From: Burkholderiales bacterium Ga0074133
Lineage (GTDB): Bacteria; Pseudomonadota; Gammaproteobacteria; Burkholderiales; Burkholderiaceae_C
DNA length: 55,497 nt
NCBI GenBank assembly: GCA_001464865.1
Contig: LNEG01000095.1
Coordinates: 1 to 55,497 of the forward strand
Direction: 5' to 3'
Position 1 is the stretch's first letter. Every line of letters begins with the position of its first letter. Shown here piece after piece: positions 1 through 8,882 of the stretch. The notes under the pieces are model-generated. The model was not told the DNA's origin. It saw only the letters and a program-made list of their open reading frames with translations, and searched no databases. The position numbers and the translations under genes are program-made.

Positions 1-1
1 G

Positions 2-457
2 GACCGCTGGGTGGTCATGATCGGCGCGCGCCACCATGTGCTGGCCCGCGGACCAGCGCGGCCGCTGGTGGTGGTCATGGTCGGCACGGCCGTCACGGTC
101 GAGTGCATCGATGCCGAGGGCCATTTTCTGGGCGGCCTCATCCTGCCGGGCCACGGCATCATGCTGCGCGCGCTCGAATCCGGCACCGCGGGCCTGCACG
201 TGCCGACCGGCGAGGTGCGTATGTTCCCCACCAATACCAGCGATGCGCTCACCAGCGGCGGCACCTATGCCATTGCCGGTGCGGTGGAGCGCATGGTGCA
301 GCACGTGATCCAGCACTGCGGCGAAGAGCCCGCGTGCCTGATGACCGGCGGCGCAGGCTGGAAGATGGCCCCCAGCATGACGCGCCCGTTCGAGCTGCTG
401 GACAACCTGATTTTTGACGGCCTGCTGGAGATTGCCGCGCGGCGGTTTGGGGGCTGA
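2..457 (+). CDS. coaX: Type III pantothenate kinase, C-terminal part
   Basis: The reading frame is open from base 2, so the gene starts before the window; the visible codons begin [12 protein letters not shown]. CoaX phosphorylates pantothenate in the first step of coenzyme A synthesis in the cytoplasm. The family hallmarks visible are the motif [18 protein letters not shown] (bases 83-136), where the usual Asp is replaced by Glu, followed by a PG-turn, and near the end MTGGAGWKM, the glycine loop of the acetate/sugar kinase fold. The stop is TGA at 455-457. The next gene lies on the other strand, so coaX ends its transcription unit here. Confidence 0.88.
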   Translation, partial: DRWVVMIGARHHVLARGPARPLVVVMVGTAVTVECIDAEGHFLGGLILPGHGIMLRALESGTAGLHVPTGEVRMFPTNTSDALTSGGTYAIAGAVERMVQHVIQHCGEEPACLMTGGAGWKMAPSMTRPFELLDNLIFDGLLEIAARRFGG

Positions 458-572
458 GGGCCGCGTTTCCGGCACGAGCACGCGGGCTTTCTGCTTTGGC
501 CTTTTGGCGATGCAAGCCAGGCAAGCGGAGCCCTTTTTTGGGTTGGGATAGACACGACGAAGCGCCCTGAAA

Positions 573-598
573 GGCTTCGACAAGCTCAGACCGAACGG
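573..598 (+). repeat. Short dispersed repeat (REP-like), single copy
   Basis: The 26 bases GGCTTCGACAAGCTCAGACC plus GAACGG recur with one change at 47881-47906, and an inverted relative lies at 47836-47860. The core (CTTCGACAAGCTCAG) is a well-known dispersed intergenic motif in proteobacterial genomes, usually found as inverted pairs. Here it stands alone. Confidence 0.7.
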
Positions 599-720
599 GT
601 GGTGGTTTCCCATTCATGGAGCCGCGTCCAGGAGTCTGTTTCGACGCGATCGCCGCAACCGGCGCGGCCCAGATGCGAGAGCAGCCAAGCAAGGGCCGCC
701 CCGCAGCGAGGGCTGCGTCC

Positions 721-757
721 CCCTTCTCTCGAATCACGCAGTGATTCGAGAGAAGGG
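721..757. repeat. Perfect 17-bp inverted repeat with a 3-base loop
   Basis: The left arm (721-737) and right arm (741-757) are exact reverse complements around a GCA loop; the arm reads CCCTTCTCTCGAATCAC. It lies between two convergent genes and could stop transcription from both sides, although no T-run follows. The flanks, GGGCTGCGTCC on the left and GCGCAGCGCCTCAGG on the right, suggest a larger dispersed palindromic element. Confidence 0.75.
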
Positions 758-790
758 CGAAGGCGCGCAGCGCCTCAGGGGGATGAACCC

Positions 791-1567
791 TTACTCCTCT
801 TCGAGTTCAGCCCGCGCCATGTCCACATCCAGGCGCTCCATGGCGTCGGCCGGCTCGCAGGCAGCGGCCTTTTCGTACAGGGCCGTGGCTTCCTTCATCT
901 TCTTGTCGCCCTCCAGCATGACCAGCGCGTTGGCGTATTCCACCATCGCAATGGCCGAGCCGGGGTTGAGCTTGAGCGCTTCCTGGAACAGCTTGAGTCC
1001 CACGTCCTTCTTGGCGCCATAGGTCATGCCGCCAATCAGCGAGCCCACCTTGTCGATCACCTCGGCATGGAATGCGCCCAGGGCAATGCGCGCATCGGCA
1101 TGCTTGGGTGACAGCGCAATGGCTTTCTCCAGCGAATCCTTCACCTTGCCCCCCAGCCCTTGCGCCAGCGCCTTGGCCACGCTGATACCCTGGCTGTAGC
1201 GGCCCAGCGCGTAGGCATGCCAGTACCACGCGTTGGCGTTTCCTGGCTCGGCGGCGGCCTGGGCTTCAGCCCGCTCTGCAACCTGCATGAAGAGGTCCAG
1301 CCGCGTCTTTTCCTTGGGCTCCAGATAGTTGGCGTAGATGGCGGTGGCCTTGTTGGCGGCCGTGATGCCCGCGCCACCTGCAGCCAGCCCGGCGGCAGTG
1401 GCGCCAGCAAAGTCACCGCTGTGGAACAGCGCCCACGCGTTCAGCACCGCCGCATCCTTGGGGCAGGGTTCGGCGTCGCCGTTGTGCAGGCGGGCCCAGT
1501 GCTTCTTGGTGGCGGCAGCGTCAAAAGCGTACTCGTCGGCGTGCGGGAAAGGGGTCCATTTGGCCAT
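791..1567 (-). CDS. TPR-repeat protein of unknown function
   Basis: A 258-residue protein with no signal peptide or membrane segment, so probably cytoplasmic. The second half is built of tetratricopeptide-like helical pairs: roughly residues 110-140 (AWYWHAYALGRYSQG), 150-175 (AIALSPKHADARIALGAF) and 195-245 (LFQEALKLNPGSAIAMVEYA). TPR proteins usually act as protein-binding scaffolds. The chosen ATG has an AGGAGA ribosome binding site at 1573-1578 read on the minus strand. It shares a strand with the TetR and phasin genes but is separated from TetR by 77 bases. No partner or pathway can be named from sequence alone. Confidence 0.75.
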   Translation of the reverse strand: MAKWTPFPHADEYAFDAAATKKHWARLHNGDAEPCPKDAAVLNAWALFHSGDFAGATAAGLAAGGAGITAANKATAIYANYLEPKEKTRLDLFMQVAERAEAQAAAEPGNANAWYWHAYALGRYSQGISVAKALAQGLGGKVKDSLEKAIALSPKHADARIALGAFHAEVIDKVGSLIGGMTYGAKKDVGLKLFQEALKLNPGSAIAMVEYANALVMLEGDKKMKEATALYEKAAACEPADAMERLDVDMARAELEEE

Positions 1568-1644
1568 GGAGAGTCTCCTGTCGTTCTTGTGGTGGAAATC
1601 GGTATCTGGTGGAGTGCTGGGTAGTGCTGGCGATGCGACCCGGG

Positions 1645-2313
1645 TCAGCCCTCGGCGGGACGCGGCGCATAGGCGCCTGCCAGGTGCAGCAGGTGCATGC
1701 GCTGGCCTGCCTCCAGGTACGGCATCAGCAGGTTGAGCACATGGTGGGCACCGCGCACCAGCGCAGCCTGGGCGCTGTCGGGCTCCAGCGCGCGGCGCGG
1801 GTCGCGCACATATTCAAAGCTGAGCCAGTAGGTCAGCACGACCACCATGCTGGTGGCGGTGGCTTCGAGCTCGCGGCTGTCGATGTGCAGGCTGCCGGCG
1901 CGGCCCATGCCGTCGAGCACGGCGCGGACGGCGCGGGTCTTGTTGATGAGGATGGTCTGGAAATGCGTTTCCAGGCGACGGTTTTTCGACAGCAGGTCGT
2001 TCAGGTCGCGGTACAGGAATCGGTACTGCCAGATCAGCTCGAAGAGGGTGTGCGTGAAGAACCACGCGTCCTCCACGTTGCGCACGCCGTCGCTGGCGGC
2101 CAGCAGTTCGTTCAGCGCGGTTTCGTACCGGTCGAACAGGGCGTTGATCAGCTCGTCCTTGGCCGGGTAGTGGTAGTACAGGTTGCCGGGGCTGATGCGC
2201 AGTTCAGCCGAGATCAGGGTGGTGGAGACGTTCGGTTCGCCGAACCGGTTGAACAGGTCGAGCGTCACTTCGAGAATGCGTTCAGCAGTGCGGCGTGGCG
2301 CCTTCTTGACCAT
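1645..2313 (-). CDS. TetR-family regulator resembling PhaD
   Basis: A 222-residue one-component regulator. The N-terminal helix-turn-helix is clear: RILEVTLDLFNRFGEPNVST, then ISPGNLYYHYPAKDEL (about residues 13-55). The phrase GEPNVSTTLI..ISPGNLYYHY and the downstream YRFLYRDLNDLL segment match what I recall of Pseudomonas PhaD, which activates phasin genes of the PHA cluster. The gene lies just downstream of a PhaF/PhaI-type phasin on the same strand, which supports that reading. The C-terminal domain (about 80-210) would bind the ligand. The upstream site is weak (GGGGGCCGC). TetR identity is firm; the PhaD role is inference. Confidence 0.8.
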   Translation of the reverse strand: MVKKAPRRTAERILEVTLDLFNRFGEPNVSTTLISAELRISPGNLYYHYPAKDELINALFDRYETALNELLAASDGVRNVEDAWFFTHTLFELIWQYRFLYRDLNDLLSKNRRLETHFQTILINKTRAVRAVLDGMGRAGSLHIDSRELEATATSMVVVLTYWLSFEYVRDPRRALEPDSAQAALVRGAHHVLNLLMPYLEAGQRMHLLHLAGAYAPRPAEG

Positions 2314-2434
2314 GGATGCGGCCCCCTTCGCTTCGGATTGCGGCGTATTTCTGGATGTCTCTTGCGGCTACTCTAACCCACCCGCAATTGCTGCATTGCG
2401 TCATGAATGCGGGCGGGATGCTGGCTCCACACGG

Positions 2435-2468
2435 CAAAACGGCCGGCACGCGCAGGCGTGTCGGCCGT
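2435..2468 (-). terminator. Probable intrinsic terminator of the phasin gene
   Basis: Bases 2439-2451 and 2456-2468 form a 13-bp stem with one G-T pair and a 4-base loop. Read on the minus strand it is followed by TTTT (2438-2435). It sits 46 bases past the phasin stop codon, between the phasin and the TetR gene, so it would end or attenuate phasin transcription before the regulator. Confidence 0.65.
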
Positions 2469-2513
2469 GTGAGCAGCGGGCCTCGTGTCGAGACCCGGCC
2501 AATGGCGGTGCGA

Positions 2514-3131
2514 TCAGCTCGCCGAAGGCGTGGTGGCGGCTGGCGCGGCGGCTGCAGCCGCACGTGCTGCCGGCTTGCGGGCAGCGGGCTTCTTGGCAGG
2601 AGCGGCCTTGCTGGCAGCCTTGGCTGCGGGCTTCACGGCAGCGGGCTTGGCGGTGGCTGCCTTGCCGGCTGCCTTGCGGGCTGGGGCCTTGGCGGCTGGC
2701 TTGGTGGCGGCAGGTTTGCTGGTGCGGGCGCCCTGGGCCTTGGCCAGTGCATCGACGCGGTCGCTCAGGGCCTGCAGGTCACGCGCAGAGGGCACGCCCA
2801 TCTTGGACAGGGCCTTGGCCACGCGGTCTTCAAAAATGGTTTCCAGCTTGTCCCACTGGCCCTGGGCCTTGGAGCCGATGTCGGTAGCCATGCTGGTCAC
2901 GCGGCTGGTGGCTTCAGAGATGCGCTCTTCCGCCACGGCCTGTGTCTTGCGCTGGATCGTCAGGCCTTCCTTGACGAGCGACTCGAACACCTTGCCGCCT
3001 TCTTCCTGGGCCTTGGAAAAAGCGCCCAGGCCCGCCAGCCAGATCTGCTGTGCGGAGTCCTTGATGGTGCTGGACAGCTGGGCGTTGCTCTTCTTGCTGT
3101 TGGCGCTGAGTTTCTGCAGTTTCTTGACCAT
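2514..3131 (-). CDS. Phasin family protein (PhaF/PhaI type) with a histone-like tail
   Basis: A 205-residue protein. Residues 1 to about 125 form the amphipathic, helical granule-associated domain (IKDSAQQIWLAGLGAFSKAQ, then a coiled segment with VFESLVKEG). The tail from about residue 137 is almost entirely Ala, Lys and Pro in AAKPA/KKPA repeats, like the DNA-binding tails of PhaF and AlgP. Such proteins coat polyhydroxyalkanoate granules and help distribute them with the nucleoid. The start at 3131 is preferred over a longer open frame because CCGGAGG lies just upstream of this ATG. A terminator-like hairpin follows. It is divergent from the acyl-CoA reductase, with a 214-base shared upstream region. 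Confidence 0.88.
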   Translation of the reverse strand: MVKKLQKLSANSKKSNAQLSSTIKDSAQQIWLAGLGAFSKAQEEGGKVFESLVKEGLTIQRKTQAVAEERISEATSRVTSMATDIGSKAQGQWDKLETIFEDRVAKALSKMGVPSARDLQALSDRVDALAKAQGARTSKPAATKPAAKAPARKAAGKAATAKPAAVKPAAKAASKAAPAKKPAARKPAARAAAAAAPAATTPSAS

Positions 3132-3345
3132 GTGGCCTCCGGTTGGCTGGGGTTGGGCGTTGTCAGAAGCTCCCTGCCCCTGACGCATGCCGTGACTGTA
3201 CGCTGCACGGCTGCCAGGGTGTAGGCGCGCGCTCCTAAAAACGTAGAGGGCGGGGTCTAGTCCACAGCCTGCCTGCCGCGGGTTTCTGCTGAACACGCCC
3301 GGCAACCCGCTGGGCAAGAATGTGCGCTCTCACAGGAGTCATTAC

Positions 3346-5331
3346 ATGCAGTATTTCGTGACGGGAGCAACGGGGTTCATTGGCAAGCGGCTTGTCAAGA
3401 AGCTGCTGGAGCGCAAGGGTTCGGTGGTGCATTTCCTGATCCGCAAGGAAAGCGCCAACAAGGTGGCTGACCTGCGCAGCTTCTGGGGCGTGGGAGCCAC
3501 GCGTGCCATTCCCGTGTTTGGCGACCTGACCGCGAAGAAGCTGGGCGTGGCTTCGGAAGACATCAAGAAGCTCAAGGGCCAGATCGACCATTTCCACCAC
3601 CTCGCCGCGGTGTACGACCTGGGGGCCGACGAGGAAACGCAGGTCGCCGTCAACATCGAAGGCACACGCAACACCATCGAGCTGGCCAAGGCCATCGATG
3701 CCGGGCACTTCCACCACGTCTCGTCGATCGCGGCGGCCGGCCTTTATGAAGGCGTGTTCCGCGAAGACATGTTCGAGGAGGCCGAAGGCCTGGACCACCC
3801 CTACTTCCAGACCAAGCACGAGAGCGAAAAGATCGTTCGCCAGGACTGCAAGGTACCGTGGACCGTGTACCGCCCGGCCATGGTCGTGGGCGACAGCCAG
3901 ACCGGCGAGATGGACAAGATCGACGGGCCGTACTACTTCTTCAAGCTGATCCAGCGCCTGCGCGAAATCCTGCCACCGTGGATGCCTGTGGTGGGCCTGG
4001 AGGGCGGGCGCGTCAACATCGTGCCGGTGGACTTCGTGGTCAATGCGATCAACGTCATCAGCCACGGCAAGGACATCGGCAAGAAGTGCTACCACCTGGT
4101 CGACCCCGTGGGCTACCGCGTGGGTGATGTGCTGGACATCTTCAGCCGCGCCGCGCACGCACCGCGCATGAACCTGTTTGTGAACGCCGCGCTGCTGGGC
4201 TTCATCCCCAAGGGCATCAAGAAAAGCTTGATGGCGCTGGCGCCCGTGCGCCGCGTGCGCAACGCCGTGATGAAGGACCTGGGCCTGCCCGAGGACATGC
4301 TCACGTTTGTGAACTACCCCACGCGCTTTGACTGCCGCGAGACGCTGGCTGCGCTCAAGGGCTCGGGCGTGTCGTGCCCCAACCTCAAGGACTATGCCTG
4401 GCGCCTGTGGGATTACTGGGAGCGCAACCTCGACCCCGAGCTGTTCATCGACCGCACGCTCAAGGGCACGGTGGCGGGCAAGGTGGTGCTGGTGACCGGG
4501 GGCTCGTCGGGCATCGGCCTGGCGGCCGCACACAAGTTTGCCGATGCCGGTGCCACCACCATCATCTGCGGGCGCGACCAGGACAAGCTCGACGAGGCCT
4601 GTGCCGAAGCCAAGGCCAAGGGCTATGCCTTCATCGCCTATCCGGCCGACATCGCCGACATGACCGACTGCGACCGGTTCGTGAAGCTGCTCATCGAGAA
4701 CCATGGCGGTGTGGACTTCCTCATCAACAACGCCGGCCGCTCCATCCGCCGCGCCATCGAGTCGAGCTACGACCGCTTCCACGACTACGAGCGCACCATG
4801 CAGCTCAACTACTTTGGCTGCCTGCGCGTGACCATGGGCTTTTTGCCCGGCATGGTCGAAAAGCGCAAGGGCCATGTGGTCAACATCAGCTCCATCGGCG
4901 TGCTGACCAACGCGCCGCGCTTTTCCGCCTACGTGGCCAGCAAGGCGGCGCTGGATGCCTGGACGCGTTGCGCCTCCAGCGAGTTTGCCGACCAGGGCAT
5001 CACCTTCACCACCATCAACATGCCGCTGGTGCGCACCCCCATGATCGCGCCCACCAAGATCTACAACAACGTGCCCACGCTGAGCCCGGAAGAGGCCGCC
5101 GACATGATTGCGCAGGCCTGCATCTTCAAGCCTGTGCGCATCGCCACGCGCCTGGGCATCACCGGACAGATCCTGCACGCACTGGTGCCGCGGATTGCGC
5201 AGATCTCCATGAACACCAGCTTCCGCATGTTCCCGGATTCCACGGCCGCCAAGGGCGACAAGAATGCCAAGCCGCAGCTGTCGGCCGAGGCGGTGGCGCT
5301 GCAGCAGATGATGCGGGGCATCCACTTTTGA
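3346..5331 (+). CDS. Alcohol-forming fatty acyl-CoA reductase, two-domain SDR protein
   Basis: A 661-residue fusion of two Rossmann reductase domains. The N-terminal extended SDR domain has GATGFIG at 7-13 and an active-site Y153-x3-K157. The C-terminal classical SDR domain has TGGSSGIG at 384-391, NNAG, a serine in NISSIG, and Y529-x3-K533. Length, domain order and phrases such as NIEGTRNTIE, HFHHVSSIAAAGL and GEMDKIDGPYYFFK match my memory of the Marinobacter reductase Maqu_2507, also 661 residues, which reduces acyl-CoA and fatty aldehyde to fatty alcohol with NADPH. The ATG at 3346 has CAGGAG at 3332-3337. No wax ester synthase is in the window. The fusion is certain; the exact substrate is inferred. 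Confidence 0.85.
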   Translation: MQYFVTGATGFIGKRLVKKLLERKGSVVHFLIRKESANKVADLRSFWGVGATRAIPVFGDLTAKKLGVASEDIKKLKGQIDHFHHLAAVYDLGADEETQVAVNIEGTRNTIELAKAIDAGHFHHVSSIAAAGLYEGVFREDMFEEAEGLDHPYFQTKHESEKIVRQDCKVPWTVYRPAMVVGDSQTGEMDKIDGPYYFFKLIQRLREILPPWMPVVGLEGGRVNIVPVDFVVNAINVISHGKDIGKKCYHLVDPVGYRVGDVLDIFSRAAHAPRMNLFVNAALLGFIPKGIKKSLMALAPVRRVRNAVMKDLGLPEDMLTFVNYPTRFDCRETLAALKGSGVSCPNLKDYAWRLWDYWERNLDPELFIDRTLKGTVAGKVVLVTGGSSGIGLAAAHKFADAGATTIICGRDQDKLDEACAEAKAKGYAFIAYPADIADMTDCDRFVKLLIENHGGVDFLINNAGRSIRRAIESSYDRFHDYERTMQLNYFGCLRVTMGFLPGMVEKRKGHVVNISSIGVLTNAPRFSAYVASKAALDAWTRCASSEFADQGITFTTINMPLVRTPMIAPTKIYNNVPTLSPEEAADMIAQACIFKPVRIATRLGITGQILHALVPRIAQISMNTSFRMFPDSTAAKGDKNAKPQLSAEAVALQQMMRGIHF

Positions 5332-5447
5332 GGCTGGCGACGTCGCCCGTACTCGCCCGCTGCCCGAAGGAAAGTGTTACGCGGGCGGCGGGGTGGGTGG
5401 GATAATCCAAGGCTTTGCCGCAAGGCACACCTCTACAGCCCACCCCT

Positions 5448-6527
5448 ATGATCTTGGTTACCGGCGGCGCAGGTTTTATCGGCGCAAACTTTGTTCTCGA
5501 CTGGCTTGCGGCTTCAAGCGAGCCGGTCGTCAACCTCGACAAGCTCACCTACGCGGGCAACCTGCACAACCTGCGCACGCTGGAGGGCGATGCCCGCCAC
5601 GTCTTTGTGCAGGGCGACATTGCCGATACGGCCGTGGTCACACGCCTGCTGGCCGAACACAGGCCGCGCGCGGTGGTCAACTTCGCTGCCGAATCGCATG
5701 TGGACCGCTCCATCCACGGGCCCGAAGACTTCATCCAGACCAACGTGGTCGGCACTTTCAGGCTTCTGGAGGCGGTAAGGCAATACTGGTCTGGCCTCGA
5801 TGCTCCTGAAAAAGGCGCATTCCGCTTTCTGCACGTATCGACCGACGAGGTTTACGGCTCGCTGGCCGCCACCGACCCGGCCTTCACCGAACAACATCCG
5901 TTCGAGCCCAACAGCCCGTACTCGGCCAGCAAGGCCGCCAGCGACCACCTGGTGCGTGCCTGGCACCACACCTACGGCCTGCCGGTGCTCACCACCAACT
6001 GCAGCAACAACTACGGCCCCTACCACTTCCCCGAAAAGCTCATTCCGCTGATGATCGTCAACGCCCTGGCGGGCAAGAACCTGCCGGTGTACGGCGACGG
6101 CATGCAGGTGCGCGACTGGCTTTATGTGAAGGACCACTGCAGCGCCATCCGCCGCGTGCTGGAAGCAGGGCGCCTGGGCGAGACCTACAACGTGGGCGGC
6201 TGGAACGAAAAGCCCAATATCGAGATCGTCAACACGGTGTGTGCGCTGCTCGACGAGCTGCGCCCCCGCGCCGATGGCCAGCGCTACGCGAGCCAGATCA
6301 CCTACGTCACCGACCGCCCCGGCCACGACCGCCGCTACGCCATCGACGCCCGCAAGCTGGAGGCCGAGCTGGGCTGGAAGCCCGCCGAAACGTTCGACAC
6401 CGGCATCCGCAAAACAGTGGAGTGGTACCTGGCCCATGCCGACTGGGTGGCCAACGTGCAGACCGGTGCCTACCGCGAGTGGGTGCAGACCCAGTACGCG
6501 TCGGCTGCACAAGGCACTGCCGCATGA
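5448..6527 (+). CDS. rfbB: dTDP-glucose 4,6-dehydratase
   Basis: A 359-residue extended SDR enzyme, normal length for RfbB/RmlB. It converts dTDP-glucose to dTDP-4-keto-6-deoxyglucose, the second step of dTDP-L-rhamnose synthesis. Visible motifs are the N-terminal NAD-binding [11 protein letters not shown], the catalytic T132-D133-E134 in STDEVYG, and Y158-x3-K162 in [10 protein letters not shown]. The ATG at 5448 is chosen because it places the TGGAGFIG loop four residues in; no Shine-Dalgarno sequence is evident. It is the first gene of rfbBDAC, and its stop overlaps the start of rfbD (ATGA). Confidence 0.95.
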   Translation: MILVTGGAGFIGANFVLDWLAASSEPVVNLDKLTYAGNLHNLRTLEGDARHVFVQGDIADTAVVTRLLAEHRPRAVVNFAAESHVDRSIHGPEDFIQTNVVGTFRLLEAVRQYWSGLDAPEKGAFRFLHVSTDEVYGSLAATDPAFTEQHPFEPNSPYSASKAASDHLVRAWHHTYGLPVLTTNCSNNYGPYHFPEKLIPLMIVNALAGKNLPVYGDGMQVRDWLYVKDHCSAIRRVLEAGRLGETYNVGGWNEKPNIEIVNTVCALLDELRPRADGQRYASQITYVTDRPGHDRRYAIDARKLEAELGWKPAETFDTGIRKTVEWYLAHADWVANVQTGAYREWVQTQYASAAQGTAA

Positions 6528-7417
6528 AGCACATTCTGCTTTTCGGTCGTGGCGGACAGGTCGGCTGGGAACTGCAGCGCAGCCTGGCTGTGCTGGGCCA
6601 GGTGACCGCGCTGGACTTTGACAGCACCGACCACTGCGGCGATTTTGCAAACCCTGCAGGCGTGGCCGACACCGTGCGTGCCTTGCGGCCCGACATCATC
6701 GTCAATGCGGCGGCCCATACCGCCGTGGACAAGGCCGAGAGCGAGCCGGAGTTCGCTCGCAGCCTCAATGCCCTGGCCCCCGGCGCGTTGGCAGCGGAGG
6801 CCGCGCGCATCGGCGCACTGATGGTGCACTACAGCACCGACTACGTGTTTGACGGCAGTGGGCAGCGCCCCTGGACCGAATCCGACGCGCCCGGGCCACT
6901 GAGTGTGTATGGCCGCACCAAACTGGAGGGCGAGCAGCTGGTGCAGCAATCCGGCGCGCAGCACTTGATCTTGCGTACCAGCTGGGTGTACGCCGCACGC
7001 GGCGGCAACTTCGCCAAGACCATGCTACGCCTGGCGCGCGAGCGCGAGCGTCTGACGGTCATTGACGACCAGTGGGGTGCGCCCACAGGCGCCGAGCTGC
7101 TGGCCGACGTCACCGCCCACGCCATCCGCCATCTGCAGCACCGTCCGCAGGACGCGGGCCTCTACCACCTGGCCGCAGCCGGCGAGACCACCTGGAACGG
7201 CTACGCCCGCTTTGTGATCGACCATGCCCGCCGTTCGCCATCGGGCAGCAGTATCGTCGCCACGGAGATTGCGCCCGTGCCCACCAGTGCATTCCCCACA
7301 CCCGCCATCCGGCCCGGCAATTCGCGGCTGGATACTCGCAAGCTGCAGGCGACGTTTGGCCTCACCCTGCCGCACTGGCAGACGGGCGTGGCCCGCATGC
7401 TGACTGAAATCCTCTGA
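6524..7417 (+). CDS. rfbD: dTDP-4-dehydrorhamnose reductase
   Basis: A 297-residue SDR-type reductase making dTDP-L-rhamnose, the last step of the pathway. It begins [20 protein letters not shown], the family's short N-terminal glycine loop. It has the expected [16 protein letters not shown] segment, YSTDYVFDG, and the Y-x3-K pair in [10 protein letters not shown]. The start overlaps the rfbB stop by four bases, implying translational coupling. Confidence 0.95.
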   Translation: MKHILLFGRGGQVGWELQRSLAVLGQVTALDFDSTDHCGDFANPAGVADTVRALRPDIIVNAAAHTAVDKAESEPEFARSLNALAPGALAAEAARIGALMVHYSTDYVFDGSGQRPWTESDAPGPLSVYGRTKLEGEQLVQQSGAQHLILRTSWVYAARGGNFAKTMLRLARERERLTVIDDQWGAPTGAELLADVTAHAIRHLQHRPQDAGLYHLAAAGETTWNGYARFVIDHARRSPSGSSIVATEIAPVPTSAFPTPAIRPGNSRLDTRKLQATFGLTLPHWQTGVARMLTEIL

Positions 7418-7445
7418 GCCGCTGCGCCCACCACATCACTGCACC

Positions 7446-8330
7446 ATGACCGCACGCAAAGGCATCATCCTCGCCGGGGGCTCCGGCACCCGCCTGCACC
7501 CGGCCACGCTGGCCATCAGCAAGCAGTTGCTGCCGGTGTACGACAAGCCCATGATCTACTACCCGCTCAGCACCCTCATGCTGGCGGGCATCCGCGAGAT
7601 CCTCGTCATCAGCACGCCCCAGGACACCCCGCGCTTTCAGCAACTGCTCGGTGATGGCAGCCAGTGGGGGTTGAACCTGCAGTACGCGGTGCAGCCCAGC
7701 CCCGACGGTCTGGCGCAGGCCTTCATCATCGGCGAGGAATTCCTGGCCGGTGCGCCCAGTGCACTCGTGCTGGGAGACAACATCTTCTACGGTCACGATT
7801 TCCACGAACTTCTGGGCAATGCACAGCAGCGCACAAAAGGTGCCAGCGTGTTCGCGTACCACGTGCATGACCCGGAGCGCTATGGCGTGGCTGAGTTCGA
7901 TGCCAACGGCAAGGTGCTGAGCCTGGAAGAAAAGCCCGCCAAGCCAAAAAGCAGCTACGCGGTGACTGGCCTTTACTTCTATGACAGCCAGGTGGCGAGC
8001 ATGGCCAAAAGCCTCCAGCCATCTCCACGAGGCGAACTGGAAATCACCGACCTGAACCGCCTGTACCTCGAGAAGGGGCAACTGAACGTCGAAATCATGG
8101 GGCGGGGTTACGCGTGGCTGGACACGGGCACCCACGAAAGCCTGCTGGAGGCCAGCCAGTTCATTGCTACGCTGGAGCACCGCCAGGGTTTGAAGATCGC
8201 ATGTCCCGAGGAAATCGCATGGCGATCAGGCTGGATCGACAGCGCCCAGCTGGGGCGCCTGGCACGCCCCCTTGCCAAGAACGGCTATGGGCAGTACCTG
8301 CAGCGTCTGCTCAACGACAGAGTTTATTGA
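7446..8330 (+). CDS. rfbA: Glucose-1-phosphate thymidylyltransferase
   Basis: A 294-residue nucleotidyltransferase that makes dTDP-glucose from glucose-1-phosphate and dTTP, the committing step of rhamnose synthesis. The signature loop [15 protein letters not shown] is at the N terminus, followed by [17 protein letters not shown] and [13 protein letters not shown], the metal-binding region. The C-terminal part carries the allosteric region seen in RmlA. It lies 28 bases after rfbD and six bases before rfbC. Confidence 0.96.
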   Translation: MTARKGIILAGGSGTRLHPATLAISKQLLPVYDKPMIYYPLSTLMLAGIREILVISTPQDTPRFQQLLGDGSQWGLNLQYAVQPSPDGLAQAFIIGEEFLAGAPSALVLGDNIFYGHDFHELLGNAQQRTKGASVFAYHVHDPERYGVAEFDANGKVLSLEEKPAKPKSSYAVTGLYFYDSQVASMAKSLQPSPRGELEITDLNRLYLEKGQLNVEIMGRGYAWLDTGTHESLLEASQFIATLEHRQGLKIACPEEIAWRSGWIDSAQLGRLARPLAKNGYGQYLQRLLNDRVY

Positions 8331-8336
8331 TCCACT

Positions 8337-8882
8337 ATGCAAGTAATACGGCAAGCGATTCCAGATGTGGTGTTGATCGAACCGAAGGTGTTCGGCGACA
8401 GCCGCGGATTTTTCTTCGAAAGTTTCAACGAGCAGGTTTTCCGGGAGAAAACGGGCGTTGCCTGTACTTTCGTTCAGGACAATCACAGTCGTAGCACCAA
8501 GGGTGTTTTGCGCGGCCTTCATTACCAATTGCCGCCACGGGCCCAGGGCAAGCTAGTGCGCGTGGTACGGGGGGCCGTATTTGATGTGGCCGTGGACATC
8601 CGCAAGGATTCGCCGACGTTCGGGCAGTGGGTAGGTGCACTGCTGTCAGAAGACAACCACAAACAGCTGTGGGTACCCCCGGGGCTGGCGCACGGTTTTC
8701 TCGTACTTTCCGAGTCTGCAGATTTCCTCTACAAGACCACGGACTATTACAGCCCTGAGCATGAGCGCTGCATCCGTTGGGATGATCCACAGCTGGCCGT
8801 TGCCTGGCCCGAGGTGGATGTACCTGCTCAGCTGTCTGCCAAAGATCAGGCTGGGCGGCTGCTTGCCGAGGCGGAGCTTTGA
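8337..8882 (+). CDS. rfbC: dTDP-4-dehydrorhamnose 3,5-epimerase
   Basis: A 181-residue cupin-fold epimerase acting between RfbB and RfbD. Family motifs are GDSRGFFFESFNE near the N terminus, FVQDNHSRSTKGVLRGLHYQ containing the catalytic His, and VPPGLAHGFLVLSE. Codon choice shifts here: rfbC and the next genes use more A/T-ending codons than rfbBDA, which marks the start of a lower-GC stretch. The stop TGA overlaps the TTG start of the next gene. Confidence 0.95.
   Translation: MQVIRQAIPDVVLIEPKVFGDSRGFFFESFNEQVFREKTGVACTFVQDNHSRSTKGVLRGLHYQLPPRAQGKLVRVVRGAVFDVAVDIRKDSPTFGQWVGALLSEDNHKQLWVPPGLAHGFLVLSESADFLYKTTDYYSPEHERCIRWDDPQLAVAWPEVDVPAQLSAKDQAGRLLAEAEL

Larger units (their letters stand above)
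458..790. other. Non-coding gap with dispersed repeats between coaX and the TPR gene
   Basis: This 333-base gap holds no convincing gene. It contains a copy of a short dispersed repeat at 573-598 and a perfect 17-bp-stem hairpin at 721-757, both listed separately. The two flanking genes converge, so terminators are expected here, but no stem followed by a clear T-run was found. Confidence 0.6.

Noticed and set aside
599-1111. A 170-codon plus-strand open frame over the hairpin and the TPR gene end
   Set aside because: Overlaps the real TPR gene in antisense and reads through a palindrome.
3235-5325. A 696-codon open frame on the minus strand opposite the acyl-CoA reductase
   Set aside because: It is an antisense shadow of a high-GC gene: its composition is His/Arg/Gly/Val-rich, with no family motif, and the plus-strand frame has clear catalytic motifs.
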